The notes under the pieces were generated by a model. The model made no database searches. It was not told the origin of the DNA and worked only from the letters and a program-made list of their open reading frames with translations. Positions 59,423 through 64,000 of a DNA stretch of 64,000 nt are shown here, one piece after another. The position numbers and the translations under genes are program-made. How positions within the stretch are numbered: the first letter of the stretch is position 1; every line of letters begins with the position of its first letter. Source of the stretch: CAVVYA01 sp963752345 (GTDB lineage: Bacteria; Pseudomonadota; Alphaproteobacteria; SMXQ01); the NCBI GenBank assembly GCA_963752345.1, contig CAVVYA010000008.1:1-64000 (forward strand). The letters run 5' to 3'.

Positions 59423-61192
59423 AACCGGTGAACGTCGTGCTCGTCGGCGTCGGCTGGACTGCGGGCATTCTGGCCAAAGGTTTGGTGGAAGCGGGCTACA
59501 GCGTTGTCGGACTGGAACGCGGGCGCTTTCAGCAAACGGTGCCCGACTTCCAGTCTCCCGCCATGCACGACGAGCTGCAAATACGCGGTGCGCTATGGCC
59601 TATGCAGAACACCGGGAAAGCAGACCCTCACGTTTCGCAACAAGCCCGACCAGGAGGCGCTGCCGATGCGGCAGCTCGGCTCGTTCCTCCCCGGCACCGG
59701 ATCTCGGCGGCGCGGGCGTGCACTGGAACGGCCAGACCTGGCGCTTTCTGCCGTCCGACTTCCGCGCCCGCAGCCACAACGATCGAGCGCTATGGCAAGG
59801 GCTTCATGCCCGCGGACCTGACCGTGCAGGACTGGCCGGTCACTTACGAGGAACTGGAGCCGTACTACGATCGATTCGAATATCTCTGCGGGATCGGCGG
59901 CAAGGCCGGCAACCTGCAGGGCGGCATTCCGCCCGGCGGCAACCCGCACGAAGGCCTGCGCCGCGCGAGTATCCCAATCCGCCGATGAAGCAGGCCTATG
60001 CCGGCGCGCTGTTCGCGCACGCGCCGCGGCGCAGCTCGGCTACGCTCCATTCCCGGTGCCTTCGGCAAACATGAGCCGCAACTACACCAATCCGGACGGT
60101 GCGCACATGATGGCCTGCATGTATTGCGGGTTCTGCGAGCGTTTCGGCTGCGAGCACTTCGCCAAGGCGAGCCCGCTCACGACAGTTCTGCCATTCGCGC
60201 TGGCCAACAAGAATTTCGAGCTGCGGACCAACGCTACTGTGGTGCGCGTGAACTGGGACAAGCAGGCCGGCGCGCCACAGGCGTGACCTATGTCGATGGG
60301 GCGGGCCGCGAAGATCGAGCAGGCCGCCGAGGTGGTCGTGCTTTGCGCGTTCGCTCACCACAATCCCGCATCTTCTGCTGCTCTCGAAGATCGGCGCGCC
60401 CTACGACCCGAGCACCGGCGAAGGCGTGGTGGGCAAAAACTACACCTATCAGACATGTCGTCGGTGTCACGTGTCTTCTATGGCGAGGACGTCAACATCA
60501 ATCCCTTCATGGGCGCGGGCGCGCTCGGCACCGCGATAGACGATTTCAATGGCGACAACTTCGATCATTCGCGCGCTCGGTTTCATCGGCGGCGGCTATG
60601 TCGCGTGCTACACGACCGGGGGCCGCCCGATCCAGTATCACCCGGTGCCGCACCGGGCACACCGCGCTGGGGGCTAGACTGGAAGCGCGCGGTGGCGCGC
60701 CACTACAACCACACGACGAGCGTCGGCGTGCACGGCGCATCGATGGCGTCTCGCGCGACAACTATCTCGATCTCGACCCGAACTATACCGACGTGTACGG
60801 CAATCCGCTGCTGCGGCTTGACCTTCGACTTTCCCAGAGAACGACCGGCGCATGTCGGACTATGTCACCGAACGCGCCGCCGAGATCGCCGGGCTAATGG
60901 GCGGACGCCAGACCAATTAAGACAACCTCGTCGCGAGCGCTACAGCATCGTGCCCTACCAGACCACCCATAACACCGGCGGCGCGATCATGGGCGACAGT
61001 CCGCGCAACAGCGTGGTGAACCGCTATCTGCAGAGCTGGGACCTGCATAATCTGTTCGTCATCGGCTCGGCTAATTTTCCGCAGAACCCGGGCTACAACC
61101 CGACCGGCACGGTCGGCGCGCTGGCCTACTGGCTTCTCGACGCCCTCAGAAATGACTATCTGAAGAACCCCAGACCGCTGGTATCGACATGA
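59407..61192 (+). CDS. GMC-family FAD dehydrogenase, large subunit, frameshifted
   Basis: Periplasmic oxidation of a sugar, sugar acid or alcohol, passing electrons to cytochrome c. About 585 residues after merging frames. VVLVGVGWTAGILAKGLVEA is the FAD-binding Rossmann motif, GGAGVHWNGQTWRFLPSDF and DWPVTYEELEPYYDRFEYLC follow, and the C-terminal catalytic region has YQTTHNTGGAIMGDSPRNSV and GSANFPQNPGYNPTGTVGAL, with the active-site His and Asn of the gluconate/sorbitol dehydrogenase branch. At least ten indels. It is coupled to the diheme cytochrome gene by an ATGA overlap. Confidence 0.88.
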
Positions 61193-62030
61193 AAAAGTTA
61201 GCGTCTTCCCATTGCCATTCTGCTCGCCGGCTCTGCGGCAGACGGTTGGCTACTTGAGATGGATGCCAGCGCGCAAGACTCTGGCGAATCCTCGACAAAG
61301 GCGGCGAAAACGGTCGGCATCATGAGCGGATTCCGGTGGGGGATGCTTTTCCGCGAATCACATCGCGCGAGTTTGGCAAATGGTCGCGCGGTGGTGGTCG
61401 GCGCGGCTTCGGAAGGTGGTATCAGCCAGGGTTCGCGTCCACAGGCCTGCTTTTCCTGTCATGGTCTCGACGGCGCCGGCGACGGCAGCGGGCGCCTTTC
61501 CCAGGATGTCGGGACAGCCAGCGTTCTATCTTTATAAACAGCTTCTCGACTATGCCAGCGGCACGCGGCCAAACGATATCATGACTCCGATTGCGAAGGC
61601 GTTGACCCAGCGAGCAGATGATCGACGTCGCTGCATACTACGCGGCGCAGGAGGGCGCTTCCGGGCTTTCCGTCGCCCAGCTTCGATCCGTTGGCTCTTC
61701 AGCGCGGTGGGGTGCTTTCGGCAGTAGGGTCCGCGGAAAAGGGCATACAGGCCTGCGTCAATTGCCATGGTCCGCAAGGCCACGGGCTTCCGCCGAGCTT
61801 TCCTTACCTAGCCGGTCAATTCACGGCATACACGGAGCTGCAATTGCAATTGTGGAAACAAGGGCAGCGGAAGAACGATCCTCTCGGCGTCATGCGCCGA
61901 TATCGCGAGCAGGATGACTCCGGAAGACATGCGCAATGTTGCGGCGTATTTCGGCGCGATGAGCCCGCCGGGCGTCACCCCGAGCACGGCTGCGGCCGGT
62001 CGGGCGGTCATGCCGCCAGCGTCGCGGTAG
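61189..62030 (+). CDS. Diheme cytochrome c, frameshifted
   Basis: About 275 residues. Two heme-binding sites are visible in different frames: QACFSCHGLDGAGDG (heme 1, near 61445) and QACVNCHGPQGHGLPPSFPY (heme 2, near 61750), each followed by the class I cytochrome pattern (YLAGQFTAYTELQLQLWKQG; PEDMRNVAAYFGAM). Duplicated domains of this type accept electrons from GMC dehydrogenases. The N-terminus (MKKLA and a poor signal region) is damaged by indels near 61205-61330. The last residues end at TAG 62030. Confidence 0.75.
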
Positions 62031-62059
62031 GTTCGCGCCGTGTCGCCAGTAAAACGACG

Positions 62060-62441
62060 ATGGGGATGTTTGCGCTCTGCGGACTGCTGTTGAACACGGC
62101 CGCCTGTGATGAGCCAGCGCCAGTGCCCGCGTCGATGCGGATTGTCGATGCGAAGCCTGCACGGGGCGCCGAAATCGTGCGGGAGTATGGTTGCGTGGCA
62201 TGTCACAAAATCCCGGAGATACGGGCCTTCGGTGGCTCGGTGGGGCCGCCGCTCGGCGGGCTCGTCCAGCGCGCCTATATCGCAGGCGGCGTGACCAACC
62301 GACCGGACACCGTCAGCGCGATTCATCGCCAATCCTTCCTGGTTTACCTCGGATACGGCGATGCCGGACATGGGCGTTACCCTCCCGGAAGCGCGCGACA
62401 TCACCGCCTTCCTCTATAGCTTACCGGCCGATTCCCGATGA
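62060..62441 (+). CDS. Cytochrome c lipoprotein, frameshifted
   Basis: About 126 residues. MGMFALCGLLLNTAACDEPA is a lipoprotein signal with Thr-Ala-Ala-Cys as lipobox. REYGCVACHKIPEIRAFGGS carries one CxxCH heme site, and the C-terminus MPDMGVTLPEARDITAFLYS provides the Met ligand region. Its partner genes suggest electron transfer between the diheme cytochrome and the oxidase CuA centre. Frame changes near 62215-62360. The stop overlaps the oxidase subunit II start (ATGA). Confidence 0.75.
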
Positions 62442-63432
62442 GCCCACGCTCCATCGGCGCGGGCGTCGCGGCCTTGACCGCTGTCACCGGGACTGCACAG
62501 GCGCGTATCCAGTCCGCCCTTCATCCCGCGGGATCCCAGGCAGATGATATCGCCACGATGTGGTGGATCATGGCGACCGGTGCCGCCGCCATCCTGATTC
62601 TGGTGTCAGTGCTGGTGCTGCTCGGGCTTGTGGTTCGCTCCGAACGACCGGCCCGCGGAAGGCAGGTTTTTATCTACGTCGGCGGTCTCGTCTTTCCTGT
62701 GGTCACGCTATCGGCGCTTATTATTTATACCTTCATTCTCGGTAATCGATTGACCGGCCCCGTCGAAGGCGAGCCTGTGCGCATCGAGGTCATCGCCCGT
62801 CAGTGGTGGTGGGAGGTGCATTATCCGGCTCAGGATGGCGGCGAGGCGTTCACCACGGCCAATGAGCTGCATATACCGCTCGCCCGTCCGGTCGAGGTGC
62901 GAGTGGCCTCTCCGGATGTTATCCACAGCTTCTGGGTGCCCAATCTCGCCGGCAAGATCGACGCGATTCCGGGACGCACGAACCGCATCGCTTTCCGCGC
63001 CGACAAAGCAGGCGTCTACCGCGGCCAGTGTGCAGAATTTTGCGGGCTCCAGCACGCGCTCATGGCGTTCTATGTCGTCGCCGAGGAGCCGGAGGCCTAT
63101 GCGTCATGGGTTGCGCGTCAGCGTGCGCCGGCCATTCGACCTGAGGTGCCGTTTCTGGCGCGTGGATTCGAGGTGTTCATGGCCAACGGCTGCGGTGCGT
63201 GCCACACGGTCCGCGGCACTCCGGCGACGGGCAGATCGGTCCTGACCTGACCCACGTGGGCAGCCGTCAAGCGATTAGCTGCTGGCACGCTCAACAATAG
63301 CGTCGGGCTCGCTGGCGGGCTGGATCGCCGACGCCGATCATATCAAGAAAGGTAACGGTATGCCTTCCTTCAACGTTTTGGCCGGCCCTGATCTCCGCGC
63401 CGTAGCAGCTTGGATGGAATCTCTGAAATGAC
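62438..63432 (+). CDS. ctaC: Cytochrome c oxidase subunit II, caa3 type, with fused cytochrome c domain
   Basis: About 330 residues, inner membrane with periplasmic CuA domain. Two membrane helices (AAAILILVSVLVLLGLVVRS and VFPVVTLSALIIYTFILGNR) precede RQWWWEVHYPAQDGGEAFTT and the CuA site in VIHSFWVPNLAGKIDAIPG and GQCAEFCGLQHALMAFYVVA. The C-terminus has a cytochrome c domain with GCGACHTVRGTPATG, defining the caa3 class, and ends MPSFNVLAGPDLRAVAAWME after a shift near 63235. It is coupled to ctaD by an ATGA overlap. Confidence 0.92.
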
Positions 63433-64000
63433 GACGCTGCCTGTTCCCGGTGGCGCCCCGGGGCGCGGACAAAGATCATGATCTTGAGCTCCTGAAGGAA
63501 ATCTGGGCGCCGCCGCGTGGCTGGGGTTTTTCAAAGTCAACAACAACAACTACATCGGCATTCTCTATATCAGCACCGCCATCCTTTTCTTGGTGCTCGG
63601 AGGCATCCTCGCCCTGATCATGCGGGCGCAGCTCGCGATTCCCAATGCCGGACTGGTTGACGAGGCAACCTACAATCAGATTTTCACGATGCACGGCACG
63701 GTGATGATGTTTCTCTTCGCTGTGCCGGTGGTCGAAGCTATGGCCGTTTATCTGCTGCCTGGCATGCTGGCGGCACGCGACCTGCCGTTTCCGCGGCTCG
63801 CCGCTTACGCCTATTGGGCCTACGCTATCGGGGGATTCGTGTTTTTCTGCTCGATCTTCTTCGGTCTGGCGCCGGACGGCGGTTGGTTCATGTACACGCC
63901 CCTGACCAGCGAACAGTTACTCACCGCCAAACAGTGCGGATTTCTGGCTGCTCGGCATCGGTTTCATCGAGATTTCGGCGATTGCCGGCGCCATAGAGCT
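63429..64000 (+). CDS. ctaD: Cytochrome c oxidase subunit I, 3' end outside window, frameshifted
   Basis: Start of the heme-copper oxidase core. LLKEIWAPPRGWGFFKVNNN, then YIGILYISTAILFLVLGGIL (helix I), MRAQLAIPNAGLVDEATYNQ and IFTMHGTVMMFLFAVPVVEA (helix II with the heme a ligand His) are typical of subunit I. Indels lie near 63465, 63505 and 63930. The window ends about 190 codons in, so the copper-binding helices are not seen. Confidence 0.9.

Overview
The window is a GC-rich chromosomal segment of an alphaproteobacterium. The gene order murA - DUF2948 - hisG - hisD - infA - maf - RNase E/G - yacG - tRNA-Phe is typical of that class, and Rhodospirillales or a relative is my best guess. 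Many genes are broken by single-base indels. I annotated each gene across its frameshifts wherever conserved motifs show that reading continues. The indels are dense at about 1-3,700, 26,300-35,250 and 58,600-64,000, sparse elsewhere, and absent from about 35,360-42,000. They most likely reflect consensus errors, but their codon phase is strange (see findings).

Region by region. 1-2,690: a glycosyltransferase and a glutamine-dependent asparagine synthase-like amidotransferase. 2,720-5,080: dihydroorotase, a lipoprotein-like protein with a pentapeptide minisatellite, a zinc-ribbon protein and an EpmC-like protein. 5,326-8,848: two glycan genes, one fusing a glycosyltransferase to a WalW-type polysaccharide deacetylase. 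9,411-18,552: housekeeping block with tRNA-Thr, dcd, murA, hisG, hisD, infA, maf, RNase E/G, yacG and tRNA-Phe.

Directly after tRNA-Phe lies a truncated tyrosine recombinase. Then comes about 38 kb of surface-polysaccharide genes, ending at an IS3 remnant near 57,600, so this looks like a tRNA-anchored island. It opens with two O-antigen ligase/polymerase-like membrane proteins, one fused to a flippase-like domain. A regulatory module follows: paired TTCAC-N3-GTGAA operators around a sigma70-like promoter, a winged-helix regulator, a NusG/RfaH-like antiterminator, and an 11/12 match to the enterobacterial ops element just before the biosynthetic genes. These comprise a heptose-type pathway (GmhA-like isomerase, GmhB-like phosphatase, transaldolase-like aldolase, nucleotidyltransferase-kinase, several epimerases/dehydratases, an oxidoreductase and a dehydrogenase-like protein). 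Next come three thiamine-diphosphate proteins with a reductase and methyltransferase, which might build a carbon-branched or chain-extended sugar. Then come an ABC exporter, an acetyltransferase, an RmlD-like reductase, two PhyH-like dioxygenases, two unknown glycan-locus proteins, a Nudix hydrolase, four more methyltransferases, a GT4 enzyme and a second AsnB.

57,860-64,000: a small secreted protein, then a GMC dehydrogenase (gluconate dehydrogenase type) with its small subunit, a diheme cytochrome c, a cytochrome c lipoprotein, and caa3-type oxidase subunits II and I (the latter cut by the window edge). Together they look like a periplasmic oxidation chain ending at a terminal oxidase.
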